This document shows, piece after piece, positions 25,454-34,739 of a stretch of DNA of 64,000 bases; positions within the stretch are counted from its first letter, which is position 1; each line of letters opens with the position of its first letter. Source of the stretch: Rhodococcus_G sp042879035 (lineage in GTDB: Bacteria > Actinomycetota > Actinomycetes > Mycobacteriales > Mycobacteriaceae); the NCBI RefSeq assembly GCF_042879035.1, contig NZ_JBIAOU010000001.1, positions 744,001 through 808,000 of the forward strand. Reading direction: 5' to 3'. The notes under the pieces were generated by a model. It worked only from the letters and a program-made list of their open reading frames with translations. It had not been told where the DNA came from and searched no databases. The position numbers were made by a program, and so were the translations under genes.

Positions 25454-26308
25454 TCAGTGCGCCGCGCGGTCGAGCTTGCCCGCGAGCCGCTCCAGGTACG
25501 CCGTCGCGGTGTCCTCGTCGGCGTCCGGCAGGCCGTAGACGACCTCGTCGACACCGAGATCCTCCCAGCGTGAGAGCGTTTCGGGCACCGGCTTGCGGTC
25601 GAGGACCACGATCCGCGGCGAGCCCTCCCGGCCGGCGGCCTCCCACGTCTTGCGCAGCAGCACCACGTTGTCGTCGATGTCCCGCTCGATCGGGGTGGTC
25701 ATCCACCCGTCCGCGGACCGGGCGATCCACGTGAAGTTCTTCTCGTTGCCCGCGGCGCCGACGATGACCGGAACACGGGGCTGCTGGATCGGTTTCGGCC
25801 ACGCCCAGCTCGGACCGAAGCTGAGGAACTCGCCCTCGTAGGACGCCTCCTCCTGCGACCAGAGCGCCTGCATGCCCTCGAGGTACTCGCGCAGCATCGT
25901 CCGCCGCTTACCGGCCGGCACCCCGTGGTCGGCGAGTTCGTCGAGGTTCCACCCGTAGCCGACACCGAGCGTGACGCGTCCCCCGGACAGGTGATCGAGC
26001 GATGCGATCGTCTTCGCGAGGGTGATCGGGTCGTGCTCGACCGGCAGTGCCACCGCCGTGCCGAGCCGGATCCGCTCCGTCACCGACGCGGCGGTCCCGA
26101 GCGCCACCCACGGATCGAGTGTGCGCATGTACCGGTCGTCGGGCAGGGTCTCGTCCCCGGTCTGCGGATGGGCGGCGTCCCGCCGCACGGGGATGTGCGT
26201 GTGTTCCGGAACGTAGAACGCGTCGAAGCCGTAGCGTTCCACCGCGCGCGCCGCGGCCGCGGGGGTGATGCCGCGGTCGCTCGTGAACAGCGTGATTCCA
26301 AACTCCAC
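25454..26308 (-). CDS. LLM-class oxidoreductase, probably F420-dependent
   Basis: The product is 284 residues. A GTG start at 26308 sits behind a strong AAGGAGG site; an upstream start at 26329 adds seven residues without support. The luciferase-like fold shows FYVPEHTHIP, GTAVALPVEHDPITLAKTIASLDHLSGGR and GVGYGWNLDE, features common in mycobacterial F420-dependent oxidoreductases. It probably forms an operon with the following luciferase-fold gene. Palindromic half-sites matching the CYP51-locus operator lie about 60 bases upstream, suggesting co-regulation with that pathway. Confidence 0.85.
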   Translation of the reverse strand: MEFGITLFTSDRGITPAAAARAVERYGFDAFYVPEHTHIPVRRDAAHPQTGDETLPDDRYMRTLDPWVALGTAASVTERIRLGTAVALPVEHDPITLAKTIASLDHLSGGRVTLGVGYGWNLDELADHGVPAGKRRTMLREYLEGMQALWSQEEASYEGEFLSFGPSWAWPKPIQQPRVPVIVGAAGNEKNFTWIARSADGWMTTPIERDIDDNVVLLRKTWEAAGREGSPRIVVLDRKPVPETLSRWEDLGVDEVVYGLPDADEDTATAYLERLAGKLDRAAH

Positions 26309-26364
26309 CGATGCCTCCTTGCGGCCCAACCGGCCTGCGGTCCGATCGCCTCGACCCTAGTTGG

Positions 26365-26392
26365 CTGGACACCTGTTTATCAAGGTGTCCAG
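26365..26392. promoter_or_regulatory. Inverted repeat resembling the CYP51-locus operator
   Basis: CTGGACACCT (26365-26374) and its perfect complement AGGTGTCCAG (26383-26392) are separated by eight bases. Each arm matches the half-site of the palindromes at 19008-19023 and 19162-19177. It lies between the luciferase-fold operon and the divergent kinase-LuxR gene and is closer to the former. Confidence 0.6.
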
Positions 26393-26508
26393 AAAATCCG
26401 TGAACAGCGGTTTTGCGCCGGCTGCGCGGCACCGCACCCCGCCCCGCCCCGTTCCGCACCGAGCACCGGGAAGGCCGACGCACCCTGTTGCGGCGCACAC
26501 CGTCACCC

Positions 26509-26543
26509 CGCAATACTGACGATGGGAAGTGACACCGGTCACT
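26509..26543 (+). promoter_or_regulatory. Upstream region of the kinase-LuxR gene
   Basis: CGCAATACTG at 26509-26518 closely matches CGAAATACTG at 22891-22900, which lies at a similar distance (about 55-60 bases) before the KstD-type gene. AGTGAC and GTCACT (26528-26543, four-base spacer) form a perfect six-base inverted repeat. Either may be a binding site; no partner can be named. Confidence 0.4.
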
Positions 26544-26577
26544 GACACCGACGACGACGTCCGACGAGGCCTGAGGA

Positions 26578-29500
26578 ATGGGTGGACACGATCCTCTCGA
26601 GACCCAGCGCGACACGACTCCTCGGATCACCACCGAGCTGGCGGAGGCAGGCTACGTCGATGCCCGCGTGATCGGCGAGGGCGGATTCGGGATCGTCTAC
26701 CGCTGCACCGAGACCGACCTCGACCGGACCGTCGCCGTGAAGGTGCTCACCTCCGACCTCGACGACGACAACCGGGCCCGCTTCGTCCGGGAGCAGCGGG
26801 CGATGGGCCGACTGACCGGGCATCCCAACATCGTGCCGGTGCTGCGCGTCGGCACCACGGAGTCCGAACGCCCCTACCTGGTCATGCCGTACCACGAGCA
26901 GGGCTCGCTCCAGGACCGTATCCACCGGCACGGACCGCTCACCACCGAGGAGACGCTCCGGCTCGGCGTCAAGATCGCCGGCGCCATCGAATCCGCCCAC
27001 CGGCTCGGCATTCTCCATCTCGACGTCAAGCCGGCGAACATCCTGCTCACCGACTACGGCGAACCCGCCCTGACCGACTTCGGGATCGCCCGGGTCGCAA
27101 GCGGTTTCATGACGGCGACCGGTACGATCGTCGGATCTCCGGCCTTCACCGCGCCGGAGGTCCTCGCGGGCGAGCGGCCCGGCCGGGCGTCGGACGTCTA
27201 CGGCATGGGGGCGACGCTCTTCTGCGCCCTGACCGGGCACGCGGCGTTCCAACGCCGCAGCGGAGAGCAGGTCGTCGCCCAGTTCCTGCGGATCAGCCGG
27301 TCGTCGCCGCCGGATCTGGCCGAGGAGGGCATCGACGACGACCTGTCGGGCCTGATCGGGCGCGCCATGGCGCGGGACCCGTCCGACCGGCCGTCGGTGA
27401 CCGATCTGGCCGACGAACTGCGGCGCATCCAGAGCCACCGCGGTCTCCCGACCGACGAGATGGCCCTGCGCACGGCATCCCTGCTCGACCAGCCCGCATC
27501 ACCCGTTCCGCTCACCACCGGGCGGTCGCCCGCGGCCCGGCCGGAACCGCGACACGTGGCACCGACCGGCCGGATACCCCAGGAACTGAGCAGCTTCGTC
27601 GGTCGCCGCGCCGAACTCTCCGAGGCCCGTACGGCGCTGTCGACCTCGCGTCTGGTGACGCTGTCCGGAGTCGGCGGGGTCGGCAAGACCCGATTGGCGA
27701 TTCGCACCGCCACGGCTGCGAGAACGGATTTCCCGGACGGGATCTGGATGATCGAGCTCGCCGATCTGCACTCCGACGCGCTCGTCGCCGACCTGGTCGC
27801 CGACACCCTCGGCCTCAGCCGCCAGGGCGGCATGCCGGCCACCGACTGCCTCGTCGATTACCTGTCGTCACGGAAATCGCTTCTCGTGCTGGACAACTGC
27901 GAGCACATCGTCCTCGCGGTCGCCGAACTGACCGCGGCGTTGCTGCGCAGCAGCCCGGACCTGCGGGTACTCGCCACCAGCCGTGAGGCCCTCGGCGTCT
28001 CCGGAGAGGCGGTGCTGGTCGTGCCGCCACTGGCCGTCCCCGGACCGGACAGTGCTCCGCCGCCCGAGGGCGCGGCCGGCTTCGACGCGATCGCGCTGTT
28101 CGTCGAACGTGCGGCGGCCGCGCTCCCGGGATTCGCCCTGACCGCCGACAACGCGGCGGACGTGACGGGAATCTGCCGGCGACTCGACGGGCTTCCACTG
28201 CCGATCGAGTTGGCGGCCGCGCGACTACGGGTGATGTCGCCGCACCAGATCCTGGAGCGACTGCGTGACCGCTACGCCCTGCTCACCCAGGGCAACCGCA
28301 GTGCCCCGAGCCGCCAACAGACGCTCCGGTGGTGCATCGACTGGAGCTACGACCTGTGCACCGCCGACGAGCAGGCGATGTGGGCTCGGACGTCGGTGTT
28401 CGCGGGCAGTGCCGACCTCGACGCCGCCGAGTACGTGTGCGGCAGCCCGCTCGGGGCGGACCCAGGACAGCAGGCGCCGGGCCACCCCGACGATCTGCTG
28501 GACCTGCTGACCGCCCTCGTCGACAAGTCCGTCGTGATCCGTGAGGAGGCCGGCGGATCGGTGCGCTTCCGGATGCTCGAGACGGTGCGCGAATACGGCA
28601 ACGACAAACTCGACGCCAGTGGCGACACCACCGAACTGCGCCGGCGGCACCGCGATTGGTACCTGCGTCTCGCACTCGAGGCAGAGGCCGCGTGGATCGG
28701 ACCGACGCAACCCGAGTGGATCACCCGGCTCGACCTGGAACAGCCGAACCTGCGCGAAGCGCTCGCCTGGTGCCTCGACGACGACGGCCCCCGCTCCGGC
28801 GCCGCCCTGGAGTTCGTCTCGGCACTGCAACCCTTCTGGTTCGCCCACGGCCGGATCACCGAGAGCACGCTCTGGCTCGATCGAGCGCTCTCCCGCGCCG
28901 CCGGGCCGGAGACGGACAGGGCACTGCTGGCCAAGGCCCTGTACCGCGGCTGCTCGATGAACGACGTCGTGTCCGCCACCGAAGCCGGCGACCTGTACGC
29001 GGACGAGGCCCGGCGACTCGCGGTCGACACCACCGACGTGCTCACCCTCGCGCGACTGCGGTTCGCCGAGGGCCTGCACGCGATGTTCCGCGGCGAACTC
29101 GCATCCGCACGCGAGTTCTTCGGAGAAGCACTCTCGGGATTCCACACGGCGGGCGACGTGTACGAGCGTGTCGTCGCCCTCCTCTCACTCGGCTGGGCGA
29201 ACGAGCTGTCCGGAGACGACCGGGGGGCGCTGCAGTGCCATGAGGAGGTCCTCGCCATCTGCGAGCAGTACGACGAGTCGTCCTACCGGTCGCACGCACT
29301 GTGGGGGTCGGCGCTCGCCCGGTGGCACCTGGGCGAACGCGATCGCGCATTGGGCCTGCTCGCGGAATGCCTGCAGCTCGCGCGCAGTCGTCGTGACCCC
29401 CTGCTCGCGGCGAGCGGCATCGAGACGCTCGCGTGGATCGTCAGTGCCGAGGGCAGCGCCGAGCGCGCCGCGATCCTGATGGGCACCGCGCAGCGCCTAT

Positions 29501-29913
29501 CCCGCGACGTCGGCAGCGCGCCGGGCCTCTTCCCGACACTGGCGGCACACCACGACGACTGCATCCACGTGACCAGGACGGCGCTCGGCGCGGACGCCTT
29601 CGCCACGGCCACCCGTCGGGGCGAGGCCCTCGACCTCGACACCGGCGTCGACTACGCACTCGGCGAACAGCCGGGCGCCGGACCCCGCAAGCAGCACACC
29701 GCAACCCGCTCCCGCACGGGCACCGACCTGACCACGCGCGAGCGGGAGGTCGCCGCGCTGGTCGCGGAGGGCCTGACGAACAAGGCGATCGCTCAGCGCC
29801 TGGTGATCTCGATCCGCACCGCACAGGGACACGTCGAGCACATCCTGACCAAGCTCGGATTCACCAATCGCGCCCAGATCGCGGCCTGGGTGGTGGCGCA
29901 ACACCACGCGTGA
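26578..29913 (+). CDS. PknK-like Ser/Thr kinase fused to ATPase, helical repeats and LuxR HTH
   Basis: The product is 1111 residues. Residues 28-290 form a kinase domain: GEGGFGIVY glycine loop, Lys55, catalytic loop HLDVKPAN (147-154; leucine replaces the usual arginine of HRD) and DFG at 167-169. The sequence follows M. tuberculosis PknK. A P-loop ATPase comes next (GVGGVGKT 364-371, Walker B LLVLDN about 435-440) of the AfsR/signal-transduction ATPase type, then TPR-like helical repeats (about 640-1000) and a C-terminal LuxR HTH (about 1045-1105, LTTREREVAALVAEGLTNKAIA). It is a membrane-free signalling transcription factor. Position suggests control of the operon downstream, the luciferase-fold pair, or both. 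Confidence 0.9.
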   Translation: MGGHDPLETQRDTTPRITTELAEAGYVDARVIGEGGFGIVYRCTETDLDRTVAVKVLTSDLDDDNRARFVREQRAMGRLTGHPNIVPVLRVGTTESERPYLVMPYHEQGSLQDRIHRHGPLTTEETLRLGVKIAGAIESAHRLGILHLDVKPANILLTDYGEPALTDFGIARVASGFMTATGTIVGSPAFTAPEVLAGERPGRASDVYGMGATLFCALTGHAAFQRRSGEQVVAQFLRISRSSPPDLAEEGIDDDLSGLIGRAMARDPSDRPSVTDLADELRRIQSHRGLPTDEMALRTASLLDQPASPVPLTTGRSPAARPEPRHVAPTGRIPQELSSFVGRRAELSEARTALSTSRLVTLSGVGGVGKTRLAIRTATAARTDFPDGIWMIELADLHSDALVADLVADTLGLSRQGGMPATDCLVDYLSSRKSLLVLDNCEHIVLAVAELTAALLRSSPDLRVLATSREALGVSGEAVLVVPPLAVPGPDSAPPPEGAAGFDAIALFVERAAAALPGFALTADNAADVTGICRRLDGLPLPIELAAARLRVMSPHQILERLRDRYALLTQGNRSAPSRQQTLRWCIDWSYDLCTADEQAMWARTSVFAGSADLDAAEYVCGSPLGADPGQQAPGHPDDLLDLLTALVDKSVVIREEAGGSVRFRMLETVREYGNDKLDASGDTTELRRRHRDWYLRLALEAEAAWIGPTQPEWITRLDLEQPNLREALAWCLDDDGPRSGAALEFVSALQPFWFAHGRITESTLWLDRALSRAAGPETDRALLAKALYRGCSMNDVVSATEAGDLYADEARRLAVDTTDVLTLARLRFAEGLHAMFRGELASAREFFGEALSGFHTAGDVYERVVALLSLGWANELSGDDRGALQCHEEVLAICEQYDESSYRSHALWGSALARWHLGERDRALGLLAECLQLARSRRDPLLAASGIETLAWIVSAEGSAERAAILMGTAQRLSRDVGSAPGLFPTLAAHHDDCIHVTRTALGADAFATATRRGEALDLDTGVDYALGEQPGAGPRKQHTATRSRTGTDLTTREREVAALVAEGLTNKAIAQRLVISIRTAQGHVEHILTKLGFTNRAQIAAWVVAQHHA

Positions 29914-29951
29914 CCTCTGTCGAGAAGCACCGCGCAACCGATCCTCGACGC

Positions 29952-29978
29952 GCCCGGCCGGACGAACGCCGGTCGGGC
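29952..29978 (+). terminator. Hairpin terminator after the kinase-LuxR gene
   Basis: Arms GCCCGGCCGG (29952-29961) and CCGGTCGGGC (29969-29978) pair with one mismatch around a seven-base loop, followed by CTTGTGTG. It lies 38 bases after the stop codon. Confidence 0.6.
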
Positions 29979-30018
29979 CTTGTGTGAGGGGAGCCACGTT
30001 GCTACGTTGTGACACACA

Positions 30019-30034
30019 GGAACACTTTTGTTCC
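30019..30034. promoter_or_regulatory. Inverted repeat upstream of the MpaB-family gene
   Basis: GGAACA and TGTTCC are separated by CTTT, forming a perfect six-base inverted repeat 33 bases before the ATG. It is a candidate operator for the second catabolic operon, possibly of the TetR encoded at 32438-33037. Confidence 0.45.
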
Positions 30035-30066
30035 ATCGTCCCGACCCCCAGGCGACAGGAGTCCGC

Positions 30067-31032
30067 ATGCGGTCCACCCACGAGTCCGTCGGCGACGCTC
30101 CGATCGGCGAGCCGATCCGGCCGGCATTCGACGAGGGCATCCGCGAGGCACTGCCGATGCCGGTCGACGACGACACCGCAAACCCGGCGGTGCCGCTGGG
30201 CCCGGACTCGCTGGTGTGGAAGTTCTACGGCGACGTGCGCGGCCTGCTCGGCTTCCAGCGCCTCGCCGGTACCGAGAACTGCATCGAACAACTGGGCAAG
30301 GCGGTCGAGGACCACTCGGTGATCTTCGCGGACACGATCGGCCGGGCCAAGCGCAGCGGACCGCCGATCATGAAGACCGTCTACAGCGACGATCCGCACA
30401 GGTGGGGGCGTACGGTCCGGGATTTCCACAAGCCGATCAAGGGCACCGTTGCGGACGGCTCGCGCTACCACGCGCTCAACCCCGAGTTGTTCTACTGGGC
30501 ACACGCGACTTTCGTCGACCAGGTGCTCTACGTCACCGACACCTTCATCCGACGTCTCTCCCATGCCGAGAAGGCGCAGATCTTCGAAGAGAGCAAGGCG
30601 TGGTACCGGCTGTACGGGGTCAGTGACCGCAGCCAGCCGCAGACCTACGACGAGTTCGTCGAGTACTGGGACGCGATGCTCGACCGGTTCGTGCCGACGA
30701 GAACGATCGTGTACGCAACCGGATACATCCGCAAGGGAGTACCCGGCCCCCACCGGATCCCGGCACCGGTCTGGAAGGTCCTGTCCGCACCACTGAACGC
30801 CTTCGTCCGCACGGTCGTCGTCGGCACGGTGCCACCGCAGATGCGCGAGGTCTGCCGACTGGAATGGGACGACAAGAAGGAGAAGCGTTTTCAACGTTTC
30901 GCGCGCGGAATGCGAGCGCTGAACCCGCTGTTCAACCGACTCCCGATCGGTGCCCTGTACCTGCCCTGGGCCCGCGACGCGTGGCGCCGCGTCGGCGTCG
31001 ACCCCCGTCCACTGCACAACACCCCCGCCTGA
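30067..31032 (+). CDS. MpaB-family (DUF2236) oxygenase
   Basis: The product is 321 residues; the ATG at 30067 follows AGGAG. The protein fits the DUF2236/MpaB family, which includes latex-clearing protein Lcp and uses a b-type haem held by histidine and conserved arginine/lysine. Visible family-like segments are HALNPELFYWAHATFVDQVLY and RLYGVSDRSQPQTYDEFVEYWDAML. It starts the plus-strand operon that continues with a CYP136-like P450. The substrate is unknown; oxidation of a hydrophobic molecule is inferred. Confidence 0.82.
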   Translation: MRSTHESVGDAPIGEPIRPAFDEGIREALPMPVDDDTANPAVPLGPDSLVWKFYGDVRGLLGFQRLAGTENCIEQLGKAVEDHSVIFADTIGRAKRSGPPIMKTVYSDDPHRWGRTVRDFHKPIKGTVADGSRYHALNPELFYWAHATFVDQVLYVTDTFIRRLSHAEKAQIFEESKAWYRLYGVSDRSQPQTYDEFVEYWDAMLDRFVPTRTIVYATGYIRKGVPGPHRIPAPVWKVLSAPLNAFVRTVVVGTVPPQMREVCRLEWDDKKEKRFQRFARGMRALNPLFNRLPIGALYLPWARDAWRRVGVDPRPLHNTPA

Positions 31033-31061
31033 CCCCGCGTCACCATCTCGGAGGAGTCTCC

Positions 31062-32405
31062 ATGCGTCGCAAGCAACTGGCCACCGTCCCGGCGGGTAGT
31101 GGCCTCAAACCGATTCACGGGACCGGCGACCCGGGTGTGATCGAGGTGCTCCGGTTCTTCCGCGATCCGATCAACACCGTCGCCAGGCGTCGCGCGCAGT
31201 ACGGCGACATCACCTACATCAACTCGTTCGGCCTCAAGTTCGTGATCCCCCTGAACGCGGACGGCTGCGAGGCCATCGCGATGAACCGGCAGAAGGCGTT
31301 CGCCAACGAACCCGCGTGGGGATTCCTCATCGGCCCCTTCTTCCGCCGCGGCATCATGCTGATGGACTTCGAGGAACACCTGCACCACCGTCGAATCATG
31401 CAGCAGGCCTTCGGGAACACCCATCTCAAGGGCTACCTGCAGGACATGCAGCCGATGCTGGCGGAGCGGGTCGCGCACCTTCCCGTCGGCGACGACGTGC
31501 GCATGCTCGACGAGTTCAAGCAGATCACCCTCGACCTGGCACTCGAGATCTTCCTCGGACTGGACCTGCCGCGCGCCGAGGCGGACCGGATCAACAAGGC
31601 GTTCATCGACTGCGTGAACGCGGGACTGTCGATCATCCGCAAGAACATTCCGGGCACCCGGTGGGCGCGCGGGCTCACCGGACGCACGGTGCTCGAGGAC
31701 TTCTTCCACGAGCACCTGCGCGCCAAGCGCGCCACCGCGACTCCCGACCTGTTCTCGGTGCTGTGCCACGCCCAGGACGAGGAGGGGCACACGTTCACCG
31801 ACGAGGACGTGGTCAACCACATGATCTTCGTGCTGATGGCCGCGCACGACACCTCCACCATCACCCTGACGACGATGGCGTACTACATGGCCCGGTACCC
31901 GCAGTGGCAGGAGAGGGCACGTGAGCAGTCGCGCAACCTGCCGCCCGAGATCTCGTACGACACCCTCGACGAGTTCACGATCCTCGACCGGATCATGAAG
32001 GAGTCGCTGCGGCTGAACTCCCCCGTGCCCGGGCTCCCCCGACAGGCCAAGGAGGACACCGAGATCTGTGGCCACCACATCCCCAAGGGCACCTACGTCG
32101 CCGCGATCGGGATGGTCAACCACCACAATCCGGCGCTGTGGGCCGATCCCGAGCGTTTCGATCCGGACCGGTTCACCACGGAACGCGCCGAGGACAAGGT
32201 GCACCGCTACGCCTGGATGCCGTTCGGAGGCGGCGTGCACAAGTGCATCGGCCTCTACTTCGCACAGATGGAGATCAAGACGATCATGCACAACCTGCTG
32301 CTCCGGTACGAGTGGTCGGTGCCCGAGGACTACCGGTGGGAACTCGACAACTCCACACTTCCGGTACCGAAGGACCGCCTGCCGGTGCGCCTGCGCGCAC
32401 TGTAG
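31062..32405 (+). CDS. CYP136-like cytochrome P450
   Basis: The product is a 447-residue P450. It resembles M. tuberculosis CYP136 in several blocks: PAGSGLKPI near the start, IGPFFRRGIMLMDFEEHLHHRRIMQQAF, I-helix MAAHDTSTITLTTMAYYMA, KESLRL, and haem loop FGGGVHKCIGLYFAQMEIKTI. GGAGGAG precedes the ATG. It lacks an N-terminal membrane anchor and no redox partner is encoded nearby. Its position with a TetR and an SDR resembles the Rv3057c-Rv3059 surroundings. Confidence 0.88.
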   Translation: MRRKQLATVPAGSGLKPIHGTGDPGVIEVLRFFRDPINTVARRRAQYGDITYINSFGLKFVIPLNADGCEAIAMNRQKAFANEPAWGFLIGPFFRRGIMLMDFEEHLHHRRIMQQAFGNTHLKGYLQDMQPMLAERVAHLPVGDDVRMLDEFKQITLDLALEIFLGLDLPRAEADRINKAFIDCVNAGLSIIRKNIPGTRWARGLTGRTVLEDFFHEHLRAKRATATPDLFSVLCHAQDEEGHTFTDEDVVNHMIFVLMAAHDTSTITLTTMAYYMARYPQWQERAREQSRNLPPEISYDTLDEFTILDRIMKESLRLNSPVPGLPRQAKEDTEICGHHIPKGTYVAAIGMVNHHNPALWADPERFDPDRFTTERAEDKVHRYAWMPFGGGVHKCIGLYFAQMEIKTIMHNLLLRYEWSVPEDYRWELDNSTLPVPKDRLPVRLRAL

Positions 32406-32437
32406 GCGGGTACCCGACATGAAGGCCGACGACCGGT

Positions 32438-33037
32438 ATGCTCCCTCTGATGCCCACACCAGCCGAACGCACCGCGACGCGCGTGTCACCCGAGACGGTG
32501 ATGCTCGACGCTGCGCGGAGGGAGTTCGAGCAGTACGGGATCCGGCGCACCAACATGGACGACATCGCCCGGCGGGCAGGCATCTCCCGCAGCACCCTGT
32601 ACCGGCGCTTCCCGAACAAGGACGCGCTGGTGGAGATGCTCGTGATGCACGACACCGCGGCGTTCTTCGCGGAACTCGACCGGGTGGCGGCGAACCGCGA
32701 CCCGCGCAGCGCGGTGGTGGAGTGCTTCACCCGCGGCGTCCGGCTCACGCAGGAGATGCCGCTCGTCGCGCGCATCCTCGACAGCGAGCCGGAGCTGATC
32801 CTCGGGCTGACCAACCGGACGGACGGCGCGCCGATCACGCAGGCCGCGACGCAGGTCGCGCGCACGCTGCGCCGCAGCGGCGCCACGATGTCGGACGAGG
32901 ACCTGGGCGCCGTGTCGGAGATCCTCGTCCGCATCGCCGTCTCGGTGATGCTCAACCCCCAAGGGCAGCTGGACATTTCCGACCTCGAGGCGGTTCGCAC
33001 GTACGCAGAGCGGTATCTGGTCCGTCTGATCTGGTGA
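32438..33037 (+). CDS. TetR-family regulator
   Basis: The product is 199 residues (195 if started at the ATG at 32450). The TetR HTH occupies about residues 18-64, with MDDIARRAGISRSTLYRRFPNKDALVEMLV. The C-terminal half is hydrophobic with no identifiable ligand motif. It lies inside the CYP136 operon and most likely controls it. Confidence 0.9.
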   Translation: MLPLMPTPAERTATRVSPETVMLDAARREFEQYGIRRTNMDDIARRAGISRSTLYRRFPNKDALVEMLVMHDTAAFFAELDRVAANRDPRSAVVECFTRGVRLTQEMPLVARILDSEPELILGLTNRTDGAPITQAATQVARTLRRSGATMSDEDLGAVSEILVRIAVSVMLNPQGQLDISDLEAVRTYAERYLVRLIW

Positions 33038-33119
33038 CGCGGCGGCCGACGCCTGTCGCGGTGACCGGCGCGGCCGCCACCGCTGACACCCACACGCACC
33101 TCCGCCGAGGAGACATCCC

Positions 33120-34739
33120 GTGACCTCAGTTCGTGTACCCGAGGTCGGTGATCCACCCGCGGCCGATCATCCGCGCGCGGTCGACCCGGCCCTGATCGAC
33201 TCCCTGCGCGCGCAGCTGCCACCGTCGCGCACCTGGCGCCGCGCGAGCGCACCCTTCACGGGCCTCCCGCTTCCCGCTGTGCCCCAAGCAGATCCGGCGA
33301 CGGTGGCGGCGCTCGCCCGCTCGGCGCGGTCCGCCCAGACCGGATGGGCACGCCTGCCGGTCCGCGATCGGGAACGTGTCGTGCGGCGCTTCGCGCGCAC
33401 CCTGATCGACCACCACGACCTGCTCTGCGACCTGATGCAGTGGGAGACCGGCAAGGCCCGCGTACACGCCGCCGTCGAGGCGCAGGGCGTGATCTCCGTG
33501 GCCGCCTACTACGGCCGCACCGCCGCCCGCCATCTGCGCCCGACGCGCGCGAGCACCGCCGCTCCCGGGGTCGTGGCCGCCCGCGTCGAGTACCGGCCCA
33601 AGGGCCTCGTCGGCGTCATCGCACCGTGGAACTATCCCCTCTTCCTCGCTGTGGGGGACGTGATCCCGGCCCTGGTCGCCGGGAACGCGGTGCTGAGCAA
33701 GGCGGACTCCCAGGCGCCGCTGACCCTGCTGCTGGCGCGCAAGCTCGCCGTCGAGGCCGGTCTGCCTCCCCGGGTGTGGCAGGTCGTCGCGGGGCCGGGC
33801 GCCGAGCTCGGAGCGGCGGTGATCGACGCGGTCGACCACCTGTGCTTCACCGGTTCCACCGCCACCGGCCGCACGATCGCGCGACAGTGCGCCGACCGGC
33901 TGATCGGGGCGTCGCTCGAACTGGGCGGCAAGAACCCGATGATCGTGTGCGCCGACGCCGACATCGCCGCCGCCGCGACCGGTGCGATCCAGGCCTGCTT
34001 CTCGAACGCGGGTCAGATGTGCATCGGCATCGAACGCATCTACGTCGACGACCGGGTCTACCCGCAGTTCGTGGACGCCCTCGTCGAACGCACCCGCAGA
34101 CTGCGGCTCGGCAGCGGCTACACGTACGCCGTCGACATGGGGTCACTGACCTCGCGGCGCCAGCTGGACGCGACCGTCCGGCACGTCGAGGACGCCGTCG
34201 TGAAGGGAGCCACCGTGCTGACCGGCGGACGCCCCCGACCGGACATCGGTCCGCTGTTCCACGAGCCGACCGTGCTCGCCGACGTCACCGCCGAGATGAG
34301 CGTGTACGCCGAGGAGACGTTCGGTCCGGTGGTGTCGGTGTACCGCGTGAGCTCCGAGGACGAGGCCGTTCGGCTCGCCAACGAGGGCGAGTACGGTCTG
34401 AGCGCGAGCGTCTGGACGAAGGACCTGTCCCGGGGCCGGGGACTGGCGCAACGGATCGTCGCGGGCTCCGTCAACGTCAACGACGGTTACCTGTCCGCGA
34501 TCGCCGCGCTCGGTGCCCCGATGGGCGGCATGCGCGCGAGCGGCGTCGGGCGCAGGCACGGCCGGGAGGGCATCGTCCGGTACACCGAGCCGCAGACCGT
34601 GACCACCCAGCGGTTTCCCACCCCCTACCCGGACCGGTTCCGCGCCGGCCTGCTGACCGCACTCAACCTCGCCACCCGGGCGAGACTGGCCGTGCCGACG
34701 AGAACTTCCCGGCCCCAACCATTCCGAGGACGTCGATGA
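33120..34739 (+). CDS. GabD2-like succinate-semialdehyde/aldehyde dehydrogenase
   Basis: The product is 539 residues, starting at GTG. It follows M. tuberculosis GabD2 (Rv1731) closely: PKGLVGVIAPWNYPLFLAVGD, LCFTGSTATGR, the glutamate in LELGGKNPMIV, and the nucleophile in FSNAGQMCIGIERIYV. GabD2 converts succinate semialdehyde to succinate, but in this P450 operon another aldehyde is plausible. It overlaps the next gene by ATGA. Confidence 0.88.
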   Translation: MTSVRVPEVGDPPAADHPRAVDPALIDSLRAQLPPSRTWRRASAPFTGLPLPAVPQADPATVAALARSARSAQTGWARLPVRDRERVVRRFARTLIDHHDLLCDLMQWETGKARVHAAVEAQGVISVAAYYGRTAARHLRPTRASTAAPGVVAARVEYRPKGLVGVIAPWNYPLFLAVGDVIPALVAGNAVLSKADSQAPLTLLLARKLAVEAGLPPRVWQVVAGPGAELGAAVIDAVDHLCFTGSTATGRTIARQCADRLIGASLELGGKNPMIVCADADIAAAATGAIQACFSNAGQMCIGIERIYVDDRVYPQFVDALVERTRRLRLGSGYTYAVDMGSLTSRRQLDATVRHVEDAVVKGATVLTGGRPRPDIGPLFHEPTVLADVTAEMSVYAEETFGPVVSVYRVSSEDEAVRLANEGEYGLSASVWTKDLSRGRGLAQRIVAGSVNVNDGYLSAIAALGAPMGGMRASGVGRRHGREGIVRYTEPQTVTTQRFPTPYPDRFRAGLLTALNLATRARLAVPTRTSRPQPFRGRR

